This document shows, piece after piece, positions 18,648-29,200 of a stretch of DNA of 64,000 bases. The notes beneath the pieces are model-generated. The model had not been told where the DNA came from, made no database searches, and saw only the letters and a program-made list of their open reading frames with translations. The DNA is taken from contig CAMKOE010000008.1 in NCBI GenBank assembly GCA_946414395.1, positions 29,490 to 93,489 on the forward strand. The letters run 5' to 3'. Origin of the DNA: an uncultured Porphyromonadaceae bacterium. GTDB lineage: Bacteria; Bacteroidota; Bacteroidia; Bacteroidales; Muribaculaceae. The number at the start of each line of letters is the position of its first letter. Position 1 is the stretch's first letter. The position numbers and the translations under genes were made by a program.

Positions 18648-20021
18648 ATGAGAGAACAGGTTAGAGAGACAATAGCGACCAGGGCGTGGGCACGCTGGAC
18701 GGTGCTCGCCATAGTGTCGTTCACGATGATGGCGGGATATGTCGTCGCCAAGGAGATGTCACCGCTGCAATTCATGCTCGAACGGGCGGCCAGCGACGGC
18801 GGCATGGGCTGGACCAGCGGCGAGTTTGGCATCTTTGCCGGCTCACGCGGATTCTTTAACGTGTTCCTGCTGATGCTCTTTGTGGGCGGCATCATCCTCG
18901 ACAAGATGGGTGTGCGCTTCACGGGCATCCTCTCGTGTGTGCTGATGCTGGCAGGCTCGGCCGCCGTCTATGGCGCGATCACGCTGGTCTCGCCCGAGCC
19001 CATGATGACCGTCCCCCTGCTGGGCACCATCAAGCGCCAGGTCGTGCTGGCGGCGCTGGGATTTGCCTTCTTCGGCATCGGCTACGAGATGTGCGGCATC
19101 ACTGTGTCCAAGGCCATCGTGCGATGGTTCTCGGGCAAGGAGATGGCACTCGCGATGGGTCTGCAGGTGGCTATGGCCCGCCTGGGAACCGCCCTGGCGC
19201 TGGGATTCAGCCCCATCATTGCCCTCAAGTGGGGTCTTCCCCGTCCCATCCTCATCGGCGTGTTCTGCGTCGGTGTGGGCCTCATCGCCTATCTCTACTA
19301 CTGCACGATGGACCGCCGCCTGGACAAGGAACTGGGCAAGCGGCAAAGCGCCGAGGAGGCCGAGGACGAGAAATTCCATTTCTCCGACATGATGCTCACC
19401 ATCAAGAACCCGGGCTTCTGGCTCATCACCCTGTTGTGCCTGTTCTACTACTCGGCACTCTACCCATTCCTTGACTTCGCGACCAAACTGATGATTTCCA
19501 AGTATGGCGTCGAGGCAGGCCTGGCGGGCATGATTCCCGCCATTCTCCCCTTCACGTCGATTGTGCTGACGCCGTTGTTCGGCGGCTGGTGCGACAAGAA
19601 GGGCCGCGGCGCCACGATGATGGTCATCGGCAGCGTGATGCTCACGGTGGTGCTGGCCGTGTTTGCCATGCCGGGCAACTCGAGCGCGCTGGCCGTGACA
19701 CTGATGTGCGTGCTGGGCATCGCCTTCTCGCTACTGCCCGCCGCCCTGTGGCCCGCCGTGCCCAAGATCGTGCCGATGAAGCAACTGGGCACCTCCTATT
19801 CCATCATCTATTACATCCAGAACATCGGCCTGATGCTCATCCCCGTGCTCATCGGCAAGGTACTGGAGCGGGATACCGTGGGCGACAACGTGGATTACAC
19901 CATGTCGCTCATCATCTTTGCCATCATCGGCGTGTGTGCCATCATCACGGCCACGGCCCTGCTGTGGCTCGACCGTCGTCGCCACTACGGCCTTGAAGAT
20001 CCCAACATCGTTAACAATTAA
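18648..20021 (+). CDS. MFS transporter, paralogue of the upstream gene
   Basis: Protein of 457 residues with about 12 transmembrane helices. It shares with the previous gene the N-terminal pattern WARWTVLAIVSFTMMAGYVVAKEMSPLQFML, the loop IILDKMGVRFTG, GKEMALAMGLQVAMARLG, and the ending RRHYGLEDPNI (RQKHLGLEEPNI in the other), so the pair arose by tandem duplication. It lacks the extra mid-protein segment. The exported nitroreductase fusion follows after 24 bases and is probably co-transcribed. Substrate unknown. Confidence 0.85.
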   Translation: MREQVRETIATRAWARWTVLAIVSFTMMAGYVVAKEMSPLQFMLERAASDGGMGWTSGEFGIFAGSRGFFNVFLLMLFVGGIILDKMGVRFTGILSCVLMLAGSAAVYGAITLVSPEPMMTVPLLGTIKRQVVLAALGFAFFGIGYEMCGITVSKAIVRWFSGKEMALAMGLQVAMARLGTALALGFSPIIALKWGLPRPILIGVFCVGVGLIAYLYYCTMDRRLDKELGKRQSAEEAEDEKFHFSDMMLTIKNPGFWLITLLCLFYYSALYPFLDFATKLMISKYGVEAGLAGMIPAILPFTSIVLTPLFGGWCDKKGRGATMMVIGSVMLTVVLAVFAMPGNSSALAVTLMCVLGIAFSLLPAALWPAVPKIVPMKQLGTSYSIIYYIQNIGLMLIPVLIGKVLERDTVGDNVDYTMSLIIFAIIGVCAIITATALLWLDRRRHYGLEDPNIVNN

Positions 20022-20045
20022 CATTCACATAACCAACAATTCATT

Positions 20046-21215
20046 ATGAGAATCAAGCAGTTGCTCATGGCGGCGGTACTCGTTGCATCAACCCTCGCGA
20101 CGACAACGTCCACCATGGCACAGAACAACAGACAATACTCAATCGGTATGGAACAGATCATACTTGACAATATACTGGCCCGCACCAGCATCCGCTCCTA
20201 TCAGGACCGGCCCGTGGAACAAGACAAAATCGAGAACCTGCTGCGCGCCGGCATGGCAGCCCCGTCGGCCGTCGATAAAAGGCCGTGGCACTTCATCGTC
20301 GTGACCGACCGCCAGGTGCTTAACGGACTGGCCGAGGCCAATCCCAATGCCGGCATGGCCGCGCGTGCGCCGCTGGCTATCGTCGTGTGTGGCGACAAGA
20401 CCCGGGCCTTGACCCGCGTGCCCGACTACTGGGTGCAGGACGTTGCCGCCGCGACCGAGAACATCCTCCTTGCCGCCCAGGGCATGGGCCTGGGAGCCGT
20501 GTGGACAGGCACCTATCCCACCACCGAGCGTGTCGAGAAAGTGACCGCCGTGCTCAACCTGCCCGAGCACATCGTCCCCTTCTGCACCATCGTCATCGGC
20601 TATCCCGAGCGCTATCAGGCCCCCAAGGACAAGTGGGACGAGGGCAACATCAGTTACAACACCTATGGCGGCAAGAAACCCCAGATCATTGAACCCGAAC
20701 GCACCCTGCGCGAGTTCACCGTGACCGAGGATTTCCTGCTTAACCCCTTCAATTACTTTTCTCAGCCTGGTGGCATGCTCGTGTGTGCCGGCAACAGGGA
20801 GAAGAGCAACGCCATGACCATCGGCTGGGGCGCGCTGGGCAACCTGTGGGGCCATGGCACCAGCACGGTGACCGTCTATGTGGCCCAGGCCCGCTACACC
20901 CGCGAGTTCATGGAGCAGTGCGACTACTTCACCATCATGACCTTCAAGGACATGGACGTGTTGCGCTACATGGGCACCCACAGCGGCCGTGACGGCGACA
21001 AGGCTGCCGCCCTGGGGCTGCACGTGGCCTATACCGAGAACGGCACCCCCTACTATGAGGAGGCCGAGTGTGTCATCGAGTGCAAAACGATGTACAGCGG
21101 CACATTTGATCCCGCCAACTTCCGCGACGACGTGCCGCGCGATTTCTACGATGGTTTCAAGGCCGGTTACCACTCCTTCTACATCGGCAAGATCGTCAAG
21201 GCCATGAAGAAGTAA
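20046..21215 (+). CDS. Exported nitroreductase fused to a flavin-reductase-like domain
   Basis: Protein of 389 residues. A signal peptide (about 1-25, ending STMA) precedes a nitroreductase domain (about 35-195; ARTSIRSYQDRPVEQDKI, AAPSAVDKRPWHFIVV, GLGAVWTGTYP) that should bind FMN. From about 220 to 385 there is a flavin-reductase-like FMN-binding split-barrel domain (FNYFSQPGGMLVCAGN, MTIGWGALGNLWGHG, YDGFKAGYHSFYIGKIVKA). Two FMN domains on one exported chain suggest a periplasmic redox enzyme; the electron donor and substrate are unknown. It lies directly after the second MFS gene. Confidence 0.82.
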   Translation: MRIKQLLMAAVLVASTLATTTSTMAQNNRQYSIGMEQIILDNILARTSIRSYQDRPVEQDKIENLLRAGMAAPSAVDKRPWHFIVVTDRQVLNGLAEANPNAGMAARAPLAIVVCGDKTRALTRVPDYWVQDVAAATENILLAAQGMGLGAVWTGTYPTTERVEKVTAVLNLPEHIVPFCTIVIGYPERYQAPKDKWDEGNISYNTYGGKKPQIIEPERTLREFTVTEDFLLNPFNYFSQPGGMLVCAGNREKSNAMTIGWGALGNLWGHGTSTVTVYVAQARYTREFMEQCDYFTIMTFKDMDVLRYMGTHSGRDGDKAAALGLHVAYTENGTPYYEEAECVIECKTMYSGTFDPANFRDDVPRDFYDGFKAGYHSFYIGKIVKAMKK

Positions 21216-21234
21216 GGGCTAACTGAGAAAAATT

Positions 21235-21274
21235 ATAGAGTTGCAAAGGAAACACCTCGGCAACTCTATTTTTT
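21235..21274 (+). terminator. Terminator of the MFS/nitroreductase unit
   Basis: Stem ATAGAGTTGC / GCAACTCTAT (21235-21244 and 21260-21269) followed by a run of six T residues. Repeat copy B begins 7 bases later. Confidence 0.82.
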
Positions 21275-21281
21275 AGGCGAT

Positions 21282-21411
21282 GATATAGATGTTGGCCCTG
21301 ACCCTGCGGGGCTAATGCTAATTACGCGAATTATTTTAAATATTTTTCGTGAAATATGTTTTTCTTAGCGAAATTAGCATTAAAAAACTTTTTAGGGTCA
21401 ATTGCTATATC
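21282..21411 (-). repeat. Intergenic repeat copy B (inverted)
   Basis: Read on the minus strand it runs GATATAGCAATTGACCC ... TTAATGCTAATTTCG ... CATATTTCACG ... TTAGCCCCGCAGGGT ... CATCTATATC, collinear with copies A and C. It fills the gap between the convergent nitroreductase and SDR genes. The two halves are partly complementary (AATGCTAATT and AATTAGCATT), so both DNA strands and their RNA could fold into a long hairpin. Confidence 0.75.
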
Positions 21412-21449
21412 GTTCCTTTTTTTTATGCTATTCCACGTTATCACCACGG

Positions 21450-22205
21450 CTAACTCCTGTGGATGACGCTGCCGCTGGCCTGGTGGGTGGCCAAGACAAG
21501 CAGTTCGGCAACCTGGACGTGGGCGGGAGCGCTTACGGCAAAGGCGACACACTCGGCGATGTCCTGACCCGTGAGGGGCTGGATGCCCTTATAGACGCCG
21601 TCGGCACGTTCCTTGTCGCCATGGAAACGGGTGACCGAGAAGTTGGTCTCGACCAGTCCGGGCTTGATGTTGGTCACGCGCACGCTGGAATGGGCCACGT
21701 CGATGCGCAAGCCGTCGCTCAGCGCCTTGACGGCCGACTTGGTGGCGCAATACACGTTACCGCCGGCATAGGCGGCATCACCAGCCACACTGCCGATGTT
21801 CACCACATGGCCCCGGTCACGCTTGACCATGCCGGGGACGATGAGACGGGTCATCGTCAACAGGCCCTTGATGTTAGTGTCGATCATCGTGTCCCAATCC
21901 TCATAGTTGCCCTCATACTCGGGCTCGAGGCCCCATGCTCCGCCAGCATTATTGACCAGCACGTCAATTTCCTGCCACTCGGGGGGTAAGCCGTTGATGG
22001 CCGCGGTGGCCGCCTCGCGGTCACGCACATCAAACTCAAGAGTAATCACACCAACACCCAATGCCGACAGTTCACGGGCAAGCGCATCCAGGCGCTCGGC
22101 CCTGCGGCCGGTGATAATCATGTTATAGCCAATTATAGCCAATTTGCGCGCACAGGCCTCTCCGATGCCACTTGTCGCGCCAGTCACTAATGCAATCTTG
22201 TTCAT
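21450..22205 (-). CDS. SDR family NAD(P)-dependent oxidoreductase (YdfG-like)
   Basis: Protein of 251 residues. The cofactor motif TGATSGIG is at residues 9-16, NNAG near residue 86, the catalytic serine is in NIGSVAGD and the Y-x-x-x-K pair is in YCATKSA. This is the classical SDR layout, and the overall pattern resembles 3-hydroxy acid dehydrogenase YdfG. ATG 22205 is chosen over the upstream start at 22241 because the Rossmann strand MNKIALVTG then begins the protein. The substrate is not determinable. Confidence 0.88.
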   Translation of the reverse strand: MNKIALVTGATSGIGEACARKLAIIGYNMIITGRRAERLDALARELSALGVGVITLEFDVRDREAATAAINGLPPEWQEIDVLVNNAGGAWGLEPEYEGNYEDWDTMIDTNIKGLLTMTRLIVPGMVKRDRGHVVNIGSVAGDAAYAGGNVYCATKSAVKALSDGLRIDVAHSSVRVTNIKPGLVETNFSVTRFHGDKERADGVYKGIQPLTGQDIAECVAFAVSAPAHVQVAELLVLATHQASGSVIHRS

Positions 22206-22240
22206 GTCTGTTAATACAATTAAACTTGGATTCTCGCCCA

Positions 22241-22248
22241 CAAAGTTA
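22241..22248 (-). promoter_or_regulatory. -7 box of the SDR gene
   Basis: Minus-strand TAACTTTG, 35 bases upstream of the start at 22205. Confidence 0.5.
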
Positions 22249-22343
22249 CAACTTTATTTCCACAACAGGAAGGCCCCCTGAAGTGTTTCCGATCCCAGAG
22301 AACTCTCGCTGTGCCGGCAAAGTCAGAAAAATTAATGAGTTAA

Positions 22344-22374
22344 TTTGTTATGAGGGCAATTTTTAGTACCTTTG
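22344..22374 (+). promoter_or_regulatory. Promoter of typA
   Basis: TTTG (22344-22347), 19 bp, TACCTTTG (22367-22374), ATG 22 bases after the -7 box. Confidence 0.8.
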
Positions 22375-22396
22375 CAGCCAAATTTAATAAGGCAAT

Positions 22397-24214
22397 ATGC
22401 AAAACATCCGCAACGTGGCCATCATCGCTCATGTCGATCATGGCAAAACAACTCTGGTAGACAAAATGTTAGCGGCAGGTAACCTGTTCCGCGATAACCA
22501 ACAGATGGGCACCCAGATCCTCGATAGCAATGATCTGGAACGCGAACGCGGCATCACCATCCTGTCCAAGAACGTGTCCATATCCTATAACGGCTACAAG
22601 ATCAACATCATCGACACCCCGGGCCATAGCGACTTTGGCGGCGAGGTTGAGCGCGTGCTCAACATGGCCGACGGTTGCTTGCTGCTTGTGGATGCCTTTG
22701 AAGGCCCGATGCCCCAGACTCGTTTCGTCTTGCAGAAGGCCTTGCAACTCGGCCTCAAGCCCATCGTCGTCATCAACAAGGTCGACAAGCCCAACTGCCG
22801 TCCCGACGAGGTGCAGGAGATGGTCTTTGACCTGATGTGCAATCTCGACGCCAGTGAGGACCAGTTGGACTTCCCCACCATCTTCGGGTCGGCCAAGGAA
22901 GGCTGGATGAACGACGACTGGCAGCAGCCCACCGACAACATCACCGCCGTGCTCGACGCCATCATCAAGTACATTCCCGAGCCCGAGATGCTCGATGGTG
23001 ACCCCCAGATGCTCATCACGTCGCTGGACTACAGCAGTTACGTGGGGCGCATCGCCGTGGGCCGTGTGCACCGCGGCACCTTGAAGGACGGCATGGAGGT
23101 TGCCCTGTGCAAGAAGGACGGGGAGGTCGTCAAGCAGAAGATCAAGGAACTGCGCACCTTTGAGGGCATGGGACAGAAGCACGTCGAGAGCGTGAGCAGC
23201 GGCGACATCTGTGCCATCATCGGCCTGGAAGGCTTTGAGATCGGTGACACCGTCTCCATTCCCGCCAATCCCGAGCCCCTGCCCCGCATCGCGATTGACG
23301 AACCCACGATGTCGATGCGATTCTGCATCAACGACTCGCCCTTCTTCGGCAAGGACGGCAAGTATGTGACGTCACGCCACATCTGGGACCGCCTGCAGCG
23401 CGAGTTGGACAAGAACCTGGCCCTGCGCGTCGAGCGCACCGAGAATGAGGACGCCTGGAACGTCTTTGGCCGCGGCGTACTTCACCTGTCGGTGCTCATT
23501 GAGGAAATGCGCCGCGAGGGTTACGAACTCCAGGTGGGCCAGCCCCAAGTCATCATCAAGCAGATTGACGGCGTGAAGTGCGAGCCCATCGAGGAATTGA
23601 GCATCAACGTGCCCGAGGAGTATTCCAGCAAGATGATCGACATGGTCACCCGCCGCAAGGGCGAGATGACCATGATGGAGACCCAGAACGACCGCATCCA
23701 CCTGCAGTTCAAGATTCCGTCACGCGGCATCATCGGCCTGCGCACCAATGTGCTCACCGCCAGTGCCGGCGAGGCCATCATGTCACACCGTTTCCTTGAC
23801 TATGAGCCCTGGAAGGGTGAAATCTTGCGCCGCACCAACGGTTCACTCGTGGCCATGGAGGGTGGCACGGCCTATGCCTATGCCATCGACAAACTGCAGG
23901 ACCGTGGACGCTTCTTCATCTTCCCGCAGGAGGAAGTCTATGGCGGACAGGTCGTGGGCGAGCACACCAAGGAGAAAGACCTGGTCATCAATGTCACCAA
24001 GTCCAAGAAACTGACCAACATGCGCGCCAGCGGCGCCGACGACAAGGTCAAAATCGTGCCCCCCATCGTGTTCAGCCTCGAGGAGGCACTGGAGTACATC
24101 AAGGCCGACGAGTATGTGGAAATCACACCTAACCACATCCGCATGCGCAAGATTGTCCTTGACGAACTCGAGCGCAAGCGCATCGCCAAGCAGAACGGTC
24201 AAGACGACGACTAA
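22397..24214 (+). CDS. typA: Ribosome-associated GTPase TypA/BipA
   Basis: Protein of 605 residues, the normal TypA length. It is an EF-G-like translational GTPase that binds the ribosome and aids assembly and stress adaptation. G1 is AHVDHGKTT at residues 11-19, G3 is DTPGHSDFGGEVERVL, G4 is NKVD. The EF-G domain V-like region (PSRGIIGLRTNVLTASAGEAIM) and the C-terminal TypA-specific domain (LTNMRASGADDKVKIVPP, EYVEITPNHIRMRK) are complete. Single gene with its own promoter and terminator. Confidence 0.96.
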   Translation: MQNIRNVAIIAHVDHGKTTLVDKMLAAGNLFRDNQQMGTQILDSNDLERERGITILSKNVSISYNGYKINIIDTPGHSDFGGEVERVLNMADGCLLLVDAFEGPMPQTRFVLQKALQLGLKPIVVINKVDKPNCRPDEVQEMVFDLMCNLDASEDQLDFPTIFGSAKEGWMNDDWQQPTDNITAVLDAIIKYIPEPEMLDGDPQMLITSLDYSSYVGRIAVGRVHRGTLKDGMEVALCKKDGEVVKQKIKELRTFEGMGQKHVESVSSGDICAIIGLEGFEIGDTVSIPANPEPLPRIAIDEPTMSMRFCINDSPFFGKDGKYVTSRHIWDRLQRELDKNLALRVERTENEDAWNVFGRGVLHLSVLIEEMRREGYELQVGQPQVIIKQIDGVKCEPIEELSINVPEEYSSKMIDMVTRRKGEMTMMETQNDRIHLQFKIPSRGIIGLRTNVLTASAGEAIMSHRFLDYEPWKGEILRRTNGSLVAMEGGTAYAYAIDKLQDRGRFFIFPQEEVYGGQVVGEHTKEKDLVINVTKSKKLTNMRASGADDKVKIVPPIVFSLEEALEYIKADEYVEITPNHIRMRKIVLDELERKRIAKQNGQDDD

Positions 24215-24245
24215 AAGAGACAGTTTTTCTCTCAAGAACATAAAT

Positions 24246-24288
24246 TGAAGGAGCCTTCCATAACATCGACAGAAGGCTCCTTCTTTTA
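24246..24288. terminator. Bidirectional terminator typA / DUF6377 gene
   Basis: A 12-bp stem GAAGGAGCCTTC / GAAGGCTCCTTC (24247-24258 and 24272-24283) with TTTT on the right. The genes on either side converge. Confidence 0.82.
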
Positions 24289-24293
24289 TTCCC

Positions 24294-25955
24294 TTACATC
24301 CCAATGGCCTTGACCCGCGACTCAAAGGCGTCACGGTCACCGATGGCGCCATTTTTAATCTTGGCACGGTAATTATAGATTGTGTTAACCGAGTAATGGA
24401 GGAACTCGGCAATGCGGCCGCTGTCCTCGATGCCCAGTCGGATGAGGGCAAAGATGCGGACATCGGTGTTCAAGACGCCGGCATCGGGCAAGCAGATGCG
24501 GTTCTCGGGCTTGAGCAGGGCATTAAAGTCGTTGACAAAGTTGGGGAACAGGTGCAAGAAGGTGCTGTCGAACATTTCATACAGTTCCGATAAGTTCTTG
24601 TCCCTCAATTCACTATTGCCCGTGAATTGATATAGCGCGTCCAGGTCGCGGCTTTTCACCATCTTGTTCACGCGCTTGCGCATCTCGTCCAGGCGGTCGA
24701 TATAGAAAGAGCACAGATGGATAAAACGTCCCACATACTCGTCCTTGACACGGTTGGACTCGTTGAGTTTGAGATTGGTATCGCTCAACTGGCGGTTCAG
24801 ATCCGAGAGTTGGCTGTTGAGTTGGGCCAGGCGGCTATTACCCTCGCTCAACTCGTTGCGCGCACGCGCCAGTTTCTTGCGCTGGCTGTTGCTGTAGAAC
24901 AGGATGACCAGGAACAGGCCCGCCAGCAGGCTCGCCACAACGGCCAGGGCCAGCAACATGCGGTTGGCACGCTTGAGCGACGCTTCATAATTATCACTGA
25001 TGGCCGTCAAGACGGGAGAAATCTGATTATTACGCTTCAAGGCGTTGAACTTGGCGGCACATTGCCAGGCGAAACGGATGTAGCGATAGGCACGGTCCAT
25101 ATCCCCGTCGCCCATGAGTTTGTTGGCCAGTTCCCACATCGCTCCCTGATCCATGACAGCATTCTTGACATCGCTTAATGCCGACTGTGCCACCCAGTAG
25201 CGGGTCTGGACCGAATCCCCGAGCAGGCTGTAATCCAGATAACGGTAGAAGGCCACAATGGCATACTCTCGCGCTCCCTCCTTGACCTGCTTGAGTCGCA
25301 TATCGCTATAGTGCAGGGCACCCTGGGCATCCCCGGCCGCATAGCGCTCAATTTCCTTAATCTGCAGGACCTGGTCGCTACTCAAGCCGGTCGCGCCAGT
25401 CAAGAGATTGCTGTAGTGAGCACGCTTGGCATAGTACTGCTGCTGTAATTCAGGCACTTTGCAGTAGTAACCGAGTTCAGAATACAAGTGCTCCAGCGCG
25501 GTATAGTAACGGTACCTGTTATCGGTATCGCCGATCTGTTTCTCGTCGATGGAATTCAAGATATCCATGGCTTCCTGGTACATGCCCGTCTCGGAGCACT
25601 GGTAGGCAAGCAGTATCGAGCACTCGTCAACATCGGCCTGGTTGCCCAGTTGGCGGGCGAGCGTGATGCAGCGCCCGATGTAATGGAGAGCCGAGTCATT
25701 CATGTAGGGCTTGTACTCGTCATACAAACGACGGCTCATCTCATACTGCATCCCGGCGTCGCTGGCCACATCCAGGGCCGCCTTGAACTTCGAGATGCGT
25801 TGCTCCCTCTCTTGCACATACTGCTCGCTGTGCATGATGGCATCATCCAACTGGCGATAGACTTGATCCAGATCAATTTCATGGGCATAGATTCCCGCAG
25901 GTGACAACAGCATTATCATCACCAGCGCAAGGTAGTAAAACAGATGTCGTTTCAT
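24294..25955 (-). CDS. DUF6377 family membrane-bound regulator
   Basis: Protein of 553 residues: signal peptide (MKRHLFYYLALVMIMLLSPAGIYA), periplasmic helical repeats of TPR type (about 25-330; AYQCSETGMYQEAMDILNSID, GDAQGALHYSDMRL), one transmembrane helix at about 334-353, a coiled coil (LAQLNSQLSDLNRQLSDTNLKL), and a C-terminal region with a helix-turn-helix-like segment (DSGRIAEFLHYSVNTIYNYRAKIKN). The order matches DUF6377 regulators, which sit next to SusCD loci. It is divergent from SusC and is the likely sensor/regulator of the glucan locus. It lacks kinase motifs, so it is not a hybrid two-component protein. ATG 25955 is chosen so the signal peptide is N-terminal. Confidence 0.82.
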   Translation of the reverse strand: MKRHLFYYLALVMIMLLSPAGIYAHEIDLDQVYRQLDDAIMHSEQYVQEREQRISKFKAALDVASDAGMQYEMSRRLYDEYKPYMNDSALHYIGRCITLARQLGNQADVDECSILLAYQCSETGMYQEAMDILNSIDEKQIGDTDNRYRYYTALEHLYSELGYYCKVPELQQQYYAKRAHYSNLLTGATGLSSDQVLQIKEIERYAAGDAQGALHYSDMRLKQVKEGAREYAIVAFYRYLDYSLLGDSVQTRYWVAQSALSDVKNAVMDQGAMWELANKLMGDGDMDRAYRYIRFAWQCAAKFNALKRNNQISPVLTAISDNYEASLKRANRMLLALAVVASLLAGLFLVILFYSNSQRKKLARARNELSEGNSRLAQLNSQLSDLNRQLSDTNLKLNESNRVKDEYVGRFIHLCSFYIDRLDEMRKRVNKMVKSRDLDALYQFTGNSELRDKNLSELYEMFDSTFLHLFPNFVNDFNALLKPENRICLPDAGVLNTDVRIFALIRLGIEDSGRIAEFLHYSVNTIYNYRAKIKNGAIGDRDAFESRVKAIGM

Positions 25956-25985
25956 CACAATAATCGTCAATTCAATTAAGCGTTG

Positions 25986-26016
25986 CAAAAGTAAACGTAA
26001 AAAGCAACATAGGCAA
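25986..26016 (-). promoter_or_regulatory. Promoter of the DUF6377 regulator
   Basis: On the minus strand TTG (26014-26016) and TACTTTTG (25986-25993) are 20 bp apart. Confidence 0.5.
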
Positions 26017-26201
26017 CAAAAAGGGGGAAATGTTCGTTGAATCCGCCATTTTGAGCGTTTTCGGTAGTCCTATATTTTAACCACTTTTTAACGATTCACA
26101 AATTCTAACAAATGCCTAATAATCAATAACATACATTTTTTCAGCATCCAAAACTATCCACTTTTTTGCTTTTCAGTCTCATTACACATCTTTTTATTAT
26201 A

Positions 26202-26209
26202 TATTTTTG
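26202..26209 (+). promoter_or_regulatory. -7 box of the susC operon
   Basis: TATTTTTG, 89 bases upstream of the ATG. No TTTG at -33, which is usual for activator-dependent Sus-type promoters. Confidence 0.5.
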
Positions 26210-26298
26210 CCTCGCAACTCCTGCCTCACGATAATGCAGGACATAACCAATAAAGATTATTACCATATATATTTTTAACAACCAATAAACAATGTGAC

Positions 26299-29200
26299 AT
26301 GAAAGAGAAAAGATTACTTTCACTGCTGTTGACAGTCATACTGTCTATAGCAGCCTTTGCACAAAACCAGACCTTCACTGGCACCGTCGTTGACCAGAAC
26401 GGCGAACCGGTGATTGGCGCTACCATTGTGCAAAAGGGAACGTCGAACACCACCGCAACGGACTTCGACGGCAACTTCTCCATCAACGCACCCGCCGGTG
26501 CCGAGTTGGAAATCACTTATGTGGGTTATGGTAAGCAGACCGTGCTTGCCAGTGACAACATGCACATCATCATCACCGAGGACTCCGAGTTGCTCAACGA
26601 GGTCGTCGTGATCGGTTATGGTGTGCAGAAGAAGAGCGTCGTGACGGCCTCCATCGCCAAGGTATCCTCCGAGGACCTGGCTGGCAAGACCCGCCTGCGC
26701 GCCGAGGACGCCCTCAAGGGTATGGCCGCCGGTGTCAACGTCACCTCATCTTCGGGTCAACCTGGATCGCAGTCGATGATCCGCATCCGCGGTATCGGCA
26801 CCATCAACGACTCCAATCCCCTCTACATCATCGACGGCATGCCCACCGACCAGTATGGTATGGAGAGCGTCAACCCCAATGATATCGAGAGTATTGAGGT
26901 ACTGAAGGATGCCGCTTCGGGCGCCATCTACGGTGCACGAGCCGCCAACGGTGTCATCCTCGTTACCACCAAGAGAGGCAAGATGGGCCGCGCCAGCATC
27001 AACTACGACTTTTCCTACGGCTGGCAGAGCGCCTGGAGAAAGCGTGACGTGACCGGTGCCACCGACTATGCCATCCTGCAGAACGAGCGCCGCGTGCAGA
27101 ACGGCCTTGCTCCCCTCTATCAGGATCCTTACAACCTGACTGACGCCAACGGCGACAAGATCGTGGGCTTCGGCACCAACTGGCAGGACTTGATCTTCAA
27201 CGACAATGCCCCCATCATGCAGCACGACGTGAGCATCAGCGGTGCCTCCGAGAAGGTAAACTACTACCTCTCGCTGGGCTACTTCACCCAGGACGGTATC
27301 GTGGGCGGCAACTATGGCCAGTCCAACTATGACCGTTTGACCATCCGCTCCAACAACCAGTTCAACATCCTGGATGCCACCAAGGAGCGCAACTTCCTCA
27401 ACAAGATTGACTTGGGCGCCAACCTCTCCTACATGCGCGTGCACAACACGGGCATCGAAGCCAACTCCACCTGGGGTTCACCTCTGGGTTCGGCCCTGTA
27501 TCTGGCTCCCACCCTGCCCGTTGTCCTCAAGGGTGACGTGGCACAGGACATGATCGACCACTACAGCGCCTATGACCTGTACAAGGATGAGAATGGCAAC
27601 CCCTACACCATCCCCGGCTACATCGGCAGTTACAATGAGCAGAACAACCCCATCGCCATGATGCATGGCACTCCCAACAAGAACTGGAGCCACAAGTTCA
27701 TGCCCAAGTTCTCGATCGACCTGCAATTGTGGGATGCGTTGAAGTATCACTTCACCTACAGCGCCGAACTCTCCTTCTGGGGCTACAGTGGCGCCACCAA
27801 GCAGGAGTTCTACCTCTCGGGCAACAACAATGCCGACCACACCTCGGCCGTTTCCTTCAAGGGCAACAACAACACCTGGCAGGTGGAGAACACCTTGACC
27901 TATGACAAGACCTTCGGCAAGCACACCATCGGCGTCGTGCTGGGCCAGAGCGCGTTGAAGTTCAAGGGCGACGAACTGGGTGGCTCACACTGGTATCTCG
28001 TGAACCCCGACAAGCCCAGCATCAACTACACCACCGGCGGCGATATCGAAATCTCGACCGATGCCGATGGCAAGATGACGGGCGCCACGAGCCTCGTCGG
28101 CGTGTGGGGCGGTCCCTACACCGAGCACCGCCTCTCGTCACTGTTTGCACGCTTGAGTTACAACTATGACGAGCGCTACATGTTCCAGGCTACCGTGCGC
28201 CGCGACGGTTCGAGCCGCTTCGGTGCCAACCACCGTTACGGTATTTTCCCGTCATTCTCACTGGGCTGGAACATCATGAACGAGAAGTTCATGGAAGACC
28301 AGCGCGACTGGCTCAACAACTTGAAGTTGCGCTTCAGTTGGGGTAAGAACGGTAACGACAACATCGGCGACTTTGCCTACACCACGCTGACTGCCCTGGG
28401 CAACACCAGCAACTACTACTTCGGCCAGACCGCTGCCATGGTCTATGGCTCCAAGGCCAACCGCCTGGCCAACGAGGACTTGAAGTGGGAGGAGAGCGAA
28501 CAGACCGACCTGGGTATCGACTTCGGCTTCTGGAACAACAAGTTGACCTTCAGTGTCGATTACTTTATCAAGAAGACCAATGGCATGATCATCGAGATGC
28601 CCATCCCGAGTTACGTCGGTGAGGCTCGCCCGCTGGCCAACGTGGGTGACATGGAGAACAGTGGTGTCGAGTTTGAACTGGGTTACCGCTGGAACGTGTC
28701 GGACGTTCACTTCGCCATCAAGGGCAACGCATCCTATCTGAAGAACAAACTCAAGAACCTGGGTAACGACACTGGCTTCCTGAACTACGGCATCAACCAG
28801 TTCAGCGACGGTGGCACCCGTGCCGAGAACGGCCAGCCCTTCCCCTTCTTCTATGGTTACAAGACCGACGGCATCCTGCAGAACCGTGCCGAGGCCGACG
28901 CCTATAATAAGATGTATGGCACCTCGTCCAATCCTGGTGACTTCCGCTTTGTTGACACCAACCATGACAACAAGATCACCAGCGACGACCGCACCAACAT
29001 CGGTAACGGCGTGCCCGACTGGACCTATGGTCTGACCTTCAACGTTGACTGGAAAGGCATCGACTTTGGCGTCTTCTTCCAGGGCGTGAGCGGTGCCGAC
29101 GTGTTTGACGCCACCTACCGTCAGGACATTGCCTCGGGCAACTATCCCACCTGGGTGCTCCAGCGCTGGACCGGTGAGGGCACCAGCAACACCGTGCCCA

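Larger units (their letters stand above)
25956..26298. other. Divergent regulatory gap of the glucan locus
   Basis: An AT-rich stretch of 343 bases with no gene. It contains the minus-strand promoter of the DUF6377 gene and the -7 box of susC, so the operator recognised by the locus regulator is expected here. I see no clear inverted repeat long enough to name. Confidence 0.5.

Noticed and set aside
25956..26298. Riboswitch or invertible promoter upstream of susC
   Set aside because: No inverted repeats flank the promoter and no known aptamer motif was recognised.
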